Assembly (NCBI GenBank): GCA_008508345.1 | Contig: QNGE01000863.1 | Coordinates: forward strand, 55,121 to 119,120 | Length of the DNA stretch: 64,000 bases | Direction of reading: 5' to 3' | Origin: Paragonimus westermani | Lineage: Eukaryota; Platyhelminthes; Trematoda; Plagiorchiida; Troglotrematidae | In this document: positions 32,999 to 45,556 of the stretch, one piece after another | How the letters are laid out: each line of letters opens with the position of its first letter | How positions within the stretch are numbered: position 1 is the first letter of the stretch | Notes under the pieces: generated by a model | Seen by the model: the letters and a program-made list of their open reading frames with translations, nothing else | Databases searched by the model: none | Told to the model about the DNA's origin: nothing | Position numbers and translations under genes: made by a program

Positions 32999-34742
32999 AC
33001 TTTTTGTTACATCTGCAGGTTATCCTGAAAAATTCATAGGTATGTCACAAGATAACAGTTCGCATACTGTCATCAAATCAGAACGCGCAACATTAATGAC
33101 ACAAAAACTGACAAACTGATGATAACTGGGTAGGTAACAGAACAGAACTCAGAACCACATCTGTCAATAGTTTCTAGCAGCACGACGTCGATTGTCAACG
33201 CGTGATCTGTTTAATAGTGAAGACGTTCTTAAGTGAAGTGCGATCACTTTCGGCACTTATGAGGGTCCATCCTCCGTATGTCGACCGAAACATATTTTTT
33301 CTGATTGAAATCGCTAGTTGTATCCGCATATAGGAGGATTGTCTAAACTATCATTTTTCACTTTTCGAACAACATACCATCAATTGATATGAGGTGTTTG
33401 TCACCCCGTTAAAAAGTCCTGCTCGGATTTTCAGTATAAATTGGCTACGGTGGCAAGTGCTCGACATACCGTTTATTATGCTTCATGTTGCTCAGTTTTA
33501 AACCGCCACTTTACCACCGGTTTCGTCCTTGTTTGTGCTCATCACGAACAGATAGTCACCGGCTACTCTCACATAAGTGTCGACAGACCGTTGGCTCGTA
33601 ACGTGAAAGATTACTGTATCGAACCCGTTCAACCTACCTTCATCTGATCAGCAGCATCGAGGCGCGTAACCATACGTTACCATCATTCTATAGAAACAGG
33701 ATTTTCAGCTTACTCTCAACAGTGTGGAACCAGCTGTTGGTTTAGTTGGATGGTCTTTCTGTGCAGGCAAGGAAATCTTGGAATGTCCATTGAACAGTCT
33801 TGTTGGAACACCGAATTCAAAACATCATTTTTGTCATGACGCAGTTATTTTTCCGCCTTAAGCTTGTTATGACGTTCTTTGCTCCATCCCAGTTTGATAG
33901 GGTTGCTTGCATATTACCCGGGTCACCTGAACCATGTCAATTATTTCACCTAAACAGCATGCGAAAACATCTCCAGACCTATGTGGTCTTTTGACAGTCT
34001 GCTGCAGTCTCAAGTGAATCTGCTGGAATCCTGAAATCTTACTGTTTCCGAAGTCACTCGACTAATCATCTGTCAAGATGATGTGATGTGATCTATCCGC
34101 AACCTGACAGTGTGGTCAAGCCTAGGCCAGCTGTACGACGGATTGGCAAACACTGTCAATTGAGCAGTGTTGTACTTTTGGTTCTTCAGACATTTGGCGG
34201 GCATGGCAACCGAGACGGCTCAACCAACAATTCGTCTGACGGTCATTTGAGACGACCAGTATTTTTTCTACTGAAACCACGTGATCAAAAGTGTGCGACA
34301 CAATTTTTTGTGTTGACAAAAATAATTGCAACCAACACGCTAATAGAAGAGATATTGGGTGGGAGCAAGACCACATTTCTTACAATGTACATTTCACACA
34401 GAACACGAAAGTGGACAATATGGTATTCTACCATACATGAATATGAGAAAGCTACAACACTGGCGATTTTAAGATTCCGAGAGGAACAGGATATCAACAA
34501 ACATTAAGCTATCTAGAAATAAATGCTATGGAGAAAAAAATCAATAAACGAAATTCCTAGATTAAATCATCACTTTATTACAAGTAGAGCAGTCGACAAA
34601 CTTTTGTTCTGAGTCCTGTAAGATTTAAGCAAAAGGATTGTGACTTGCATCCAAAACAAGATTGGTTAGGTAAAGTAAACTATTTCCAGTGAATACCTCA
34701 CCGGTGGGTAACAGAGTCAAAATGTAAAATTTTAGAGCTAGT
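32999..34742. other. No gene recognised
   Basis: Several short open frames, none with motifs. Confidence 0.45.
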
Positions 34743-34822
34743 GTGGCTTCGTAGCTCAGCCGGCAGAGCGCCTGCCACATGAAAACATGGTGTGTCTCTC
34801 GCTTGTTCGAATCCAGCCGAAG
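34743..34822 (+). tRNA. tRNA-like sequence (pseudo-tRNA or SINE head)
   Basis: 80 bases with a perfect 7-bp acceptor stem (GGCTTCG/CGAAGCC), a D-arm (GCTC/GAGC) containing the A box TAGCTCAGCCGG, and a T-arm GCTTG-TTCGAAT-CCAGC with one mismatch (B box). The middle 31 bases do not form a standard 5-bp anticodon stem with a 7-base loop and are about eight bases too long, so no anticodon can be assigned. Best read as a tRNA pseudogene or tRNA-derived SINE head. A functional intron-containing tRNA is less likely. Confidence 0.6.
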
Positions 34823-37323
34823 CCCTGAATTTTCACAGTTGGGTTCCATCTAAAATCATACATCTGTCACACTACTCACCAGTAACACCTCACTTTGTTT
34901 GAATATTTCATGAAAGGTTGCATGCTTACCAGAGTGATTGAGTTGACCAGGGAAATTAATTAGTTTCATGTTCAGTGTCGCACATGTTTAGTAGTTATGG
35001 ATGTTTACTTCTCTGCTGTTGTGTCTAAAATGCCCAACTGTTGTGCAGGCTATCAGCTAGATTCCCGTTGACGACTTACGTTTCTTAACCATTTCAGTCT
35101 GTTTTTAAATTTGAGCCCACTTTTCACATGCGACCGTATACCAGTTGACGTAAGTCAAAGGGTACATTGTGCAATGGCTAACTCGTACCCGCTGACAGAA
35201 TTATGGTTGCTACCTAGAACTCTGGATTCTATTCGGCTTGGTCATAACTATAGATTATAAATATGTTCTCTCTTGCGTAATCTGTTATTAGTTAGCAAGT
35301 GGGATGACGTCTATGATGGCAGAACAGAAGGCTTCCTCGGACAGTGGACGGTTAAACTAATACAGGTGCATGTGACGACACAAACCATGCAGTGACAACA
35401 AACTGGTTGAACCGAAATCTTCCCTCATTTTCTGCAGGGCACATCGTGGCAATGAGTTACCCTATTGACTCAGACAACTCGTTTACAGTACTAATAAACA
35501 GTCGCATGTTGGGAGGCAACCTCATTCAGAGCTCGCTGTTCGGCTCTGTGCAGACTTCACCCGCTGACTCAGACAGTTTGTCTGTCCTAGCACTGATAAT
35601 AATCATCCTTTAATTTAGAGGCAAAGTGTTGACTGTTTTGTACCTTTGCTACCCACATTTCCTCTATAGTCGAATGGATTATATTCGTGACTGGACAGCT
35701 TAAACGAAATGGTGACACCTCGCCATATATGTTAGATTTCAGTATTGACAAAATGGATCATTGATTTGAATTTCTGGTGAGTTAAAGTCTACTTGGATTT
35801 AATTAGGTCACAGAGGCATCATGACCATGAGACCAACTATCCATAAGACCTTCATCAACCTCTCTTATGAATTCGGCAAATGCCTGCTGGTGAACAGATT
35901 AACTACACAGACCTTACCAGTTTCCTTCTATGAGAATTAACTAGACAACAGTTGGTAAAGCAACCCACCTCTGCTCCTGAACCCCGGGCTACCAAACTGT
36001 TGTGATTTAGTGGTATGTGTCTGAACTACCGCAAGTTATGTTACGAAATCTCCGAATAACGTGGTACTGCTGAGACCTACTAAAGTAGGAACATCTGTCC
36101 GCCATTTGAATAGTTCAGTGGAACTAACTGTTTGGGACCGTCGATGTCTTATCATTTCTGCTGCTCACTCTGGTAGTTGGTATGACTGCTTGTGGCTGAG
36201 TTAGACATTCAGGATGCTGCCATCCACCGCAATGGTGTACAAATTTCCACCAATGAAAACACTAATTTGTTAGGCTGCCAAGTTAGTGACACTTGCTGGC
36301 CAGTTTCCGTTGAAGTTCATCTTTTCCTGGTTCAGATTATCGTGAGGCAAAACTGGATATTCCTGATCGCAACTTTAGAAATCAGCTCAGAGAAAGAAGT
36401 TGGCACAATATGTCCTCTCGACAACACATCCGCAAATCCGCTCAGATGCATGTTGGGTTTACACAGAGTGCGCGACGTTAGCGAAGCTCGCTCGGGGGAG
36501 GCTAATGGCTTACTGACTGGGCTTGAGAAGACAAGCTGTGGTGCCGTTCGCTTGTCCCGTTCAGTTTGGTGTACGCCGTAGCACAAATATATAAATGCAT
36601 GACATGGTACAAGGTACGAAGTGAAGTCAAGTGTGATATTTTGCTTATCACATGATGGACGGCGCGATAATCTGGAGCACTAAATAGATGACTTTGTTGA
36701 GCATGTTTGAACACTGTTAATTCAACGACTATTTCGAACAATGGTCTTAAGCACAACAATTGTCTGTTCAGTCGGTTCACTCATCCGCATCCTATAGTTG
36801 CATCGCTCAGACCCGTTTCGTCATTTCAGGTCAAACAGATTGAACAGAGAGTACGTGTGGCCGTCTGTTAACATCAATCCTACAAACCGGATGCTTGAAA
36901 TCTCCCGTCTAACGTCAAGCTTGACTAGTTCCAACACCATGGCGAAAACTGTTGAGCGATCACCAACATAAGACAAATGACGTTTTAAATTAATATGCTC
37001 ACGCACGCACACTCCTCCACCAGGACGAGCTACGGACACCAGGAAATCGAATCTCTTTCTGGCTTTTACAGGGTTAACTAATGCGGAAAACAGATTTCTC
37101 CTTCGCACAATTTATTAAGTTACATTGATATGCATGTAGGTTTACTGGTTTCTGCAGTATTTACCCACACAAGTACAGTAAACTGTTAACCAGAAAATCA
37201 TTGAAGAGAGTGTGCTGCCCGGCTTAGCCTTTCACTCTTTGCGGTCATAGTTTTTTATTTGGGGTGCATTATCAAATTTGGTAACAGCACCTTACTTTAT
37301 AAACGCTTGTCAGAGCAATATTA
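34823..37323. other. No gene recognised
   Basis: A 129-codon frame at 36192-36581 (+) has no recognisable motif. Nothing else. Confidence 0.45.
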
Positions 37324-37481
37324 TCAAGTTGATCATCACTCACATTTGATCGCAGCGTTCGCATTCAGATAGACTTTCCAGCCAGCCTCTTTCGAAAAGA
37401 AGCTTCTTTTCGAAAGAGGCTGGCTGGAAAGTCTATCTGAATGCGAACGCTGCGATCAAATGTGAGTGATGGTCAACTTGA
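37324..37481. repeat. Near-perfect 79-bp-arm palindrome made of SINE bodies
   Basis: Arms 37324-37402 and 37403-37481 are complementary at 78 of 79 positions with no spacer; the centre is AAGCTT. The left arm is a minus-strand SINE body, the right a plus-strand body. Both begin at CTTCTTTTCGAAAGAGGCTG, about five bases after the hammerhead cleavage position. The single difference (37333 against 37472) implies recent origin. Confidence 0.92.
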
Positions 37482-37510
37482 AAATGAACCAAATCCCCGA
37501 CTACTCATCA
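37403..37510 (+). mobile_element. Ribozyme SINE body copy
   Basis: The right arm continues beyond the palindrome into GAAAATGAACCAAATCCCCG and ACTACTCATCAG, so the plus-strand copy is longer than the minus-strand one. Ribozyme and head are absent. Confidence 0.85.
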
Positions 37511-38354
37511 GAGCAATATTCATTATTCCACCCACATTACTGAAAAGTACTGTGAAAGCGCGTTAGTATTGGAACTGAATTAACTGATGGATATTCTGTC
37601 AGATGTTTCCTAGCTGAGTGACTTGCGGATTCTCAGTGGCAGAACACAAGATGTGTAAAAGGAAAACTGGTGTCATTTTTGGTATGGAAACTTGCATCTA
37701 CTGTGTATGACGTGCACTTTGTCTTGCCTGTCCCTAATTGACACACTACCTATCCCGGTACACCGGAAGTGGATGATCAGCCTCAACACGTTTGGTAGAA
37801 AATGTGACGAATAAAGAAAGTAATTCGCACAACTTACTGTACCTTCGGTAGCAACGAATCCGTTCTCTGATGTTTTGGTGTCCGAACAACTAGTCACACT
37901 GTTGCTCATATACTAATTTAAATTCTCTGGCTTGTTACGTTCCAGAAAAATCGAACAAGGTCCACAACTTCGCTGATCACCACTAAAATGAATGCTTTCC
38001 AAAGTGTGGTTTAATGTTCGGGAACTTGGTAAACTTGATCATCACTCAGTCCACTGTTATTTTCTTTGTGTAAAGCGATCGTGACCATGAGAATTGAAAG
38101 TGTGTTAACCAACTTTCTGAGGCAAACCGAACGATATGGTCGATGAGTTCTGCGAAACTTTTGAACTTATCGAACAAAAATCCGTTATTGAGCAGGCGTT
38201 GTAAGATCTCAGAAGGCGGACTACTTCGAGTTGCTTATTTCGTTCCCCATACACAATTTCAATTCCTCACAGATTGGCTGTTGGTATCTAGGATGACGGT
38301 CATTAGTCGCCGAGGACGGTGTGTATCCCGAACCATCAGTTTATTAGTTTCTTA
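37511..38354. other. No gene recognised
   Basis: Nothing supportable. Confidence 0.5.
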
Positions 38355-38448
38355 CATACTGAAACACTCACGCACTGATGATGTCACCTCGCCTGGTGAT
38401 TAAACGTTTGTAACCTAAATGCGAAGCTCGGCAAACATATCAATACCA
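38355..38448 (+). repeat. Solitary PLE 3'-end (family A)
   Basis: CTGAAACACTCACGCACTGA, TGATGTCACCTCGCCTGG and GATTAAACGTTTGTAACC match 42930-43018 with about five differences in 88 bases, and match 19848-19950 more distantly. It has no coding part and is therefore a severely 5'-truncated insertion. Confidence 0.75.
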
Positions 38449-40202
38449 TTTCTTGCATACTGTTTGCAAAACGCTTTTTTTGGTAGTAAACACAGAGTAT
38501 TCGTGTGAACTACAAACTCTGCCTTTTATATGAGTTTAGTGACATCTTAAAATTGCTTGTTTGCGCTATCAGATTTATGTCTTTTCAGTGACAGGACAGA
38601 TGTTTATGTAGGAAGAGACTTCTGATTGTCAGAAGATCTGTGCATCATTGGATAGGCTGAGCACCACCAATGGTTTTCACACAGCTAACCGATCAGCATA
38701 CTACACATGCTGACATTGACAATTTGATGGCCTGATCGGCTTCATCCAAAAATCCCCGGTTTAAAAGACACTGTTCGGTTGCATTTGTTTCGCACTTGCA
38801 ACACACTCAATGGCAAACTGTCCATCAGGGAAGACATTAGGAAAAGAACAGTGTTTCTGTTCAGGTATGCATCATTTCTGTCTCATATACAAAGAAGAAC
38901 TGAACTAATTACTCATAACACTAAGGTCATGTCAAAACCTGGTTGCGTTTAACTGATGCCATGTAATATTGCTGTCCACAGAAGTGCCTTATCAGCTGTT
39001 GCTGCAGTATGCCTAGGTTTCTGCACTTTCCATGACGCGTTTGCTCACTTGATCCATTTGTGAAATTTTTGCTGTTTCAATGTTTTTTCGTTTGACGACC
39101 ACTTGCTTCAGTAACTGCAACACTTACTAGGTCAATCATGTGAATGATTTCAGAAGAGCGTCTGCCAATGAAGTGACGGCGAAAATCGGATTGGCTTTCA
39201 GGTGGCTAATTCTATTCCACTAATTTCACACGTGACTTTCTATTCTGCCTGGAAAATATAAAGATGTGGACAACAGTAACACAACTGCAACCTATTCCGA
39301 ACTTCATATACATTTACTCTGTAATCAGTTTCCTTGTTATCCAACTACCGATCAGTGCGATTTCGCGATGGATGAATTTACTTGAATGATTGGCTTTTGA
39401 TTTTTGTTATGAGCATTTCATGTCAAATCTGTAGCTTTTAACTTGATGGGCGAAGAGGGCGAGTAGAAATTACGTTTTTCTTCCGCCTAGTCAAGACTAG
39501 AGAAACGAGAATGAACACCTTTTTGAAATGGACAAAACCGTGGTTATTTACTGAGGTCTCAATAGGAATTTTTGTAAATGTTATAGGTATTCGAGCAAGT
39601 TAGGGTAACTGCTTACATGGGAGTCACACTTTAACATCGGGTAGCTGAGCTATGCAGTGAGTAAACTGTTTTCTACGCTTACTGTTTAACGGCTTAGTTT
39701 TCAGTAAACTGAAACTAAAAGATAGACCCGTTCATCCGAATGATGATTCATTTTTGGTGACATCACCATCCGAAGAGAAATTCTTTCAAAATTTGTTAGC
39801 TCAATTTCACTGCTTCAATTTTTCTAGTCTCCTGTCATCCAAATTGTTCATTTACGTTCCATGAGGTTGTCCATCTAAGTAAAACTGTAGACATTATTCG
39901 AACTGTGATGGTTGTTTGGGATTCTATTCTCTGATTAACGGGATTAGTAAAGTAACAGCTTTCATAATATCTTTCTGTGTTTTTAAACGTATATCGTTCT
40001 GTTTGAATTGTAAACTGAGTAACAGTGTAAGAACAGACAGTGTCACTCGTTGTAAGCATGGATGCTGTTCAGTATGTTAATGATGTCAGCAAGAATATCG
40101 GTGAAAGACAGCATTCGAAGTCGGTAAGTTTTGCTGTGAGATATCCGCACCAAATTTAGTACGATTAAAATCAAGCAGTTTGGGCGTCGTGCTTAACATA
40201 CT
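38449..40202. other. No gene recognised
   Basis: Nothing supportable. Confidence 0.5.
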
Positions 40203-40289
40203 ATTGACAACAGACTAAGGATAATATAATGTTAGAAGCAAGTTGTAATGCTCTACGTTTCAACCACCTCTGGTTACCCTCCTCAAGCG
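40203..40289 (-). repeat. Retroelement 3'-end repeat (family B)
   Basis: Minus strand: GAGGAGGGTAACCAGAGGTG, GTTGAAACGTAGAGCATTAC and AACTTGCTTCTAAC, ending near TTAGTCTGTTGTC. It is the longest of three copies and shows the 'GAGGAGGGTAACCAGAGGTGG' upstream portion typical of fluke retroelement 3' UTRs. Confidence 0.65.
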
Positions 40290-41807
40290 TGTTGTAATCG
40301 AAATCACATTAATGTTGGGACTATTCTCCATCCAACTGGTCTGATTTAATTGCGTTATGGAAACCCATTTGAGGTTTTGCACAATTTCGGTCGTTCTTTC
40401 AGTAAATTTTTAATCTGTGTACAAAGTAAGTGATGTGTGAATGGCAGAATTTGATTGACGGCTAAATAAACTCTTATCTTCAGGAAAACCAAGTGAGAAG
40501 TGTTCACCTGACAGGAAAAACATTGCTTCGATAAATCCACATTCTGAATACTCAAAGTGAGACCAAGCTTGAAGAAAAAGCTTTAGGGCTGGGCGTTCAA
40601 CTATTATCCATCACTCTTCCAGAAATCCCAAATTAATTTGTTAGTAGACAGTTTGTAAAGTTAAACTGAATCGGAAGAAGTCATGAGGAGACCAGAAATG
40701 GCTGGCAAGCTAGATTCGGGCTTATCAGGGGGCAGGTGTAGCGGACTTGTAGTTTTTCCGAAAGTAACCAGTAGTTGCGAGATCTCAGCTGTTGAGATGT
40801 ATGGCTGACAAAGGATGGTTATACTCAATTCCTTCCGTGAGATGTTTTTGGGGACAGAGATAGATGCGGCTGTGCAGTCTAATTTGATAAGAGGTAGCCA
40901 CAAATACAGACTTAGGGATCTGTATAAAGAACACTGGATGTTTATTGTCTTACCATACGTTCCATTGTAGAACAGTAAAACCCTTCGAATTGTGTGTGAC
41001 CAGTTTAGTATTTGACCTGTTTGAGTAAAATATGGTTGGGTTTAGAACGAGTATTTTGACGTTTCTGGCTTGGTTCCCTGTCAGTGGGTCCATCGGTAAC
41101 AGTTTTAAGCCCATAAAAGTGGAGTTTCTTGCGTTCGTCATGTAGTATTCGGTAGTCATTTTGCCTCTCTAGATGGACCGTAGTCACTGACCATCGTTGG
41201 GTTGACCTATTCAGTTTAGTACACCGATCACTGTCTCTGGATAGGTCTTTAAGCGCGCTGGGTGTTATGATACTGACTAAAACATTTGTTTCCTTCCATT
41301 CGTTATCTCAAAAAGAATTGTAACATACCACAAGAAGAGGGTGAAAATTTTCACTGCGTTGACTGACTGTTGCCAAGACAACGCTGCAAAATAAACAACT
41401 CAAACTGTTTGTCGACTTGCATTGTGGATATTAGCACAAACAAACACGGGTGCATACACACCAATTGGATGATTCTGGCTTTTCCGTTTGGGTGTTGTGA
41501 TTCAAGAAGATTCGCAGAAATACCCGATAAAATTTCTGTTAGAGTCAACAAGAAGTATATAAAAAATGTTCAGCTCATCACAATCTGCATTATAAAAACA
41601 TATTCAACGAGCAGTGACTCAATTTTATCATATTTATTTAAACTAACACAACATAGTGGTTCCTCATGTTCTCTATACCATGAATGTTCAACTTTATGGC
41701 TTAAAACACCACTATTTGCCGTTATCAACCTCACCAAACCTTTATCCAGAAATTACTTCCACCCGCATACTATAGCTTAGGTTAGACCCGGTTGAAAAAT
41801 CTGGGTT
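40290..41807. other. No gene recognised
   Basis: A 136-codon frame at 41370-41780 (+) is of chance size. No motif. Confidence 0.45.
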
Positions 41808-41891
41808 TTGTCTGGAATCGAACCAGCGACTAAAGCAACATATTCGAACAAATTTAAGCTTTCTGCAAGCTGAGCAACTACGCCATGCCGG
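41808..41891 (-). repeat. tRNA-derived relic
   Basis: Minus strand: A box TGGCGTAGTTG (41875-41885) and a clear T-arm CTGG-TTCGATT-CCAG (41812-41826). The acceptor and anticodon stems are not convincing. Probably the head of another tRNA-derived SINE. Confidence 0.55.
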
Positions 41892-42729
41892 GAAATCAGA
41901 AATTTCATATTTGGACTCATTTACCCCCCCTCCCCCCGCTGTTATGATTTCATGGTAAGAGGTGCTTGTTAATGTAAACCTATGACCAAGCCACACAAAA
42001 CCGGTCACCCGAGGTGCTGGTTTATGCCACAGCATATTTTATAAGTGAAAATTTAATTAGGGGAAGCCTTAGAATCAAACGACTAAATTCGTTGTGAAAT
42101 CACCATGGTTTCCATTTATCTTTTGCAATCGGTTCGAAGTTCAATCCATAAAAGCTAGAATTTGTTCTATTACCCAGTGTGATTTACATAATCTTACAAG
42201 TTGTTTTCTGGTTGAATGGTTAATAATATTCCCAGTGGCGACTAGGTCCATTTTGTTGGATGTGGATTTTTGGGAATAAAAACATGCTTCTCAGCATGCT
42301 AATTTTTTTTCTGGTTAACACTGATAAGGAAACACGCATATATGTCTAATATTTATCAGCTGAAGCATAGCAAGTCGCGCTGTCCCTTAGTTCTGGGAGC
42401 TTTGATAAATAGGGCGTAAGATTCTTATAATCCCCACAACATCGGTAACATCTGTTATCCAACCTTAAGTTCACCATGCTTTATTAGGTGGGAGAGATAA
42501 CTTGTTACAGAATTAACCGTCTTCTAACAAACAGGGTTTATCTCCGGAAAGAGCGCGTATCAGAAAGAGACTTTGGTCGCTATGAGGACATTTGATTACG
42601 TACGACAGTCTTGTCTGTGTTAATACAGTCCTCCAGGAACAACCGATAAGACGTTTGAGCAAACAGTATTAAGAGGAATTCTCCCAACAAAGCGGAAAAC
42701 CAGTTCATATCTCGGCGGCAAAGGGGGTG

Positions 42730-42860
42730 TGCATTGTTGATGAACACTAACGGGAGTGTAACTCGAGTCTAATGCTCAGTTCTGTGGAAGCGGCCAATTG
42801 GAAATCCCGACTGAGTGCGAATACTGTAGTAAAAGTAGAGATGTCTGCTGTAAATCAACC
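42730..42860 (+). mobile_element. Ribozyme SINE relic
   Basis: GGAGTGTAACTCGAGTCTAA followed by TGGAAATCCCGACTGAGTGC and GAATACTGTAGTAAAA aligns with the 3' half of the hammerhead and the body of the 16.9 kb copy. GAAAC has become GTAAC, so it is inactive. Confidence 0.6.
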
Positions 42861-42929
42861 AAATGTCGGTCTAGTGGTCACTTATCTGAAGCATTGTCTT
42901 GCAAGTTTATTGCATACGTATATTCAAAA

Positions 42930-43060
42930 TATACGCTGAAACACTTACGCACTGATGATGTCACCTCGCCTGGTGATTAAACGTTTACAACCTAAATGCC
43001 AAGCTCGGCGAACATATCAATACCAAAACCATCAACCTGAGCTACAAACAACACCACCAC
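42930..43060 (+). repeat. Solitary PLE 3'-end (family A)
   Basis: ATACGCTGAAACACTTACGC, GATGATGTCACCTCGCCTGG, AAGCTCGGCGAACATATCAA and CCATCAACCTGAGCTACAAA. Near-identical to 38355-38448 and extends further 3', like 19848-19975. Confidence 0.75.
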
Positions 43061-43234
43061 TGTTCCCAACCATATTCACACCTGCCAAGAAAGTCGCCAT
43101 CGCAGGGTTATCGATTAGATTTAACTGGCAATAAATGTTATTGAAACTTTTCGGCAAATTGACCGCTATTCACAAGTAAAAGTGGTTGAGTGTTGAGTTG
43201 TGATAATTCTGTTAGTTATAACGTGAGCTCATTG

Positions 43235-43345
43235 GTGGAAAGGTCAACACGGCTGTCTCATGAGAAAGTTGTCAAAGTTCAAATCCAGGCCCTGGCAAGG
43301 ATATGCACTAGTGACGGAGTGTTGTGGGAGTGTGACTGGGAATTT
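43235..43345 (+). mobile_element. Ribozyme SINE head relic
   Basis: GGTCAACACGGCTGTCTCAT (A-box side), AGTTCAAATCCAGGCC (B box), TGGCAAGGATATGCACTAGT (linker and stem I) match the head of the 16.8 kb copy. The ribozyme core is degraded. It confirms that tRNA head and ribozyme belong to one element. Confidence 0.6.
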
Positions 43346-45518
43346 GCGTTTCTTACCGAAAACTAGCGACTGAGTAGTCTCTTTGAGTGCAAAAGATGTG
43401 GTCGGATGTGCACTATATGTAATCCAGCCTTTGTCCGTTAGTCAGAAAGTGGACTTTACCTAACGAGAAAGAAAATACGCGGATGTTGCATGATTGTCAC
43501 AGACAAGGATTTACGTCGAGAAAGAAAGCACGACAATCAAAACTTTTAGCGAATGCGAAAAATGATCCGTTATTTCATTGATTCGCTGTTGAAGGTTAGA
43601 AAACGGGTATGAAGAAAAGTCAAACCTCAGGATTGACTACGGTTTGTATGTGAACAACCGATTTACGCGTGATAAAAATACCGTTGAGTTTAGTTGCACT
43701 TTACAATCCTTGCCTGCCTGGAACTATGAAGACGATAACTGTAGGTTCACGAATGATTTTTGCCTAACAATCGTTCGATTTTATTAAACAGAACAGGTAC
43801 CGTCTTACAACCTGATGATCACAGACCTCGTCTTGCAGTTCGAATTCGACGAGTGATGGAAACTTTGGTTGTGGTAGTTGAACATTGGATTATTTCTTAA
43901 TATGTGTAACATTCCCTTCACTTCACAGCTGTGTTAACCATACTAGTCTGCGGTGTATACCCAAAACAGATCATAGGTCGCTTACCGATTATTCCAATGT
44001 TTATCAGTATTCGCCTAAAATCGCTTCGTTATTACTCAGGTTTGACTTCACAGGTGGGGTGAGGAGATTACGTACTTGTGCCTTCTATACTGGGATTTAG
44101 TCGTGCCCCACACAAATGATTCTGTCTGGGAAAAAAACAGGTAAAACACGAAGAATGGCAGATGCAGATGTTTCCTACTGAGCTATCAGCACCCAATTCA
44201 CAATAACATGAATCCAGTTCCAAACAAACAAGTAGGGGGTCGATGAATAATCAGTTGTCCGGTTGGGATAAATAATTAGGTCGAGGGAAGCAACCGACTC
44301 GGTAACAAACATTTTTCCTCACCTAAAGCTAACTTAACTCATTGGATTTAGGTAGTTTTAGTGTAACGCAGGTACGGTGTAATGGAAGAACGTAGTGAAA
44401 TTCTGAGTACACAAGTTGGATCTATGGCGCACTCAGTGATCAGGACAAGACTAACGACTGGCTACGTGTACTAGCAATACTGATATTCAATGGTAGCACG
44501 GGATTCCTCACCCATTCTGACAAATGTTCCTTCTTTCTGGAGGTCGGTCAACTGTAAGTTCTGCTTATGCAACTTATTGCACAGAAGAGTAAACTGGCAA
44601 ACGTAATATGAGGTGGCACCAACAAGTCGATCTCTTTTGCCCAAATGCACTGGTAGTTTCCGAGACCGACCAGTGAACCGACGTCAGCTATATAAGGTGT
44701 TCCCTTTAGATTTGCTTAACGAGGACAACCTTATCGGTCTGATACCGAGAGCCATCCGTTGAATCTAATCAGTTAATACTCTTTTGCCTGTCATAACACA
44801 ATAATTATGTCGCATTAAGTCTACGGATGGAAAACCACACATTCTTCATACGCCCAGTCCGGATACGTTTTGTTCTATGAGGCAATACGTATTCGCTGCG
44901 GTTGCGTTTGCATATCAAATCTTGTCAAAGTCATCCCCTTTTACATTTAATTAGCAGGAAGTTGAGTTGGTGTGAACCGAATGTCACTGACAACCGACTG
45001 CAGATTTTGTACAGTCTCGTAGACTTCTCAGCCAGCCTCCACCGCGGAAGCTTGTGTTATGAGTGGAACAAAAAAAAGAGATTCAGACAGGGATAACTGA
45101 AATAAATAATGTCGGAAAGTATCTAATCAAAGAAATTGTTTGGGGGAGTCACTTTCCGTCTTTTAGCGTACTTTGTGTTCTTGTGCCTTGTTGGGACAAG
45201 TGTTTGTAGACAGTCCACTTGGCAACGACATAATGTATTCTGAGACACGCCCTAATCAATTAGTGAAGATTCGCTGACCCAATTAGGTTTAACTTTCCGA
45301 TAAATTGCAATAAAACGAAAACACTAGAATTCTACTCTAATTTCGGTTCGCCATCTAGGTAAATGTTTATGGGTTCTATCTTGTCCAAACGAAAATCGCA
45401 TGCCCATCTAGTACGGGATCATCTGAACGAGCACGCCGTTACACATTAATGTCTTGTGCCGAAAGGTTTGTTCCAGCAAGCTCAGGTCACTCACAGTTTG
45501 ATAAACACATCCATAGGT

Positions 45519-45522
<4 letters not shown>
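43346..45522. other. No gene recognised
   Basis: Nothing supportable. Confidence 0.5.

Positions 45523-45555
<33 letters not shown>
45523..45555. repeat. (AT)16 microsatellite at the PLE 3' end
   Basis: An uninterrupted AT run of 33 bases starts immediately beyond the element's 3' UTR. A second TA-rich patch (TTATATACGTATATATG, 47511-47527) lies at the element's other end. Confidence 0.92.

Positions 45556-45556
<1 letters not shown>

Noticed and set aside
34088..34507. 139-codon plus-strand ORF
   Set aside because: No domain or splice context recognisable.
41370..41780. 136-codon plus-strand ORF
   Set aside because: Low-complexity composition, no motif, probably chance.
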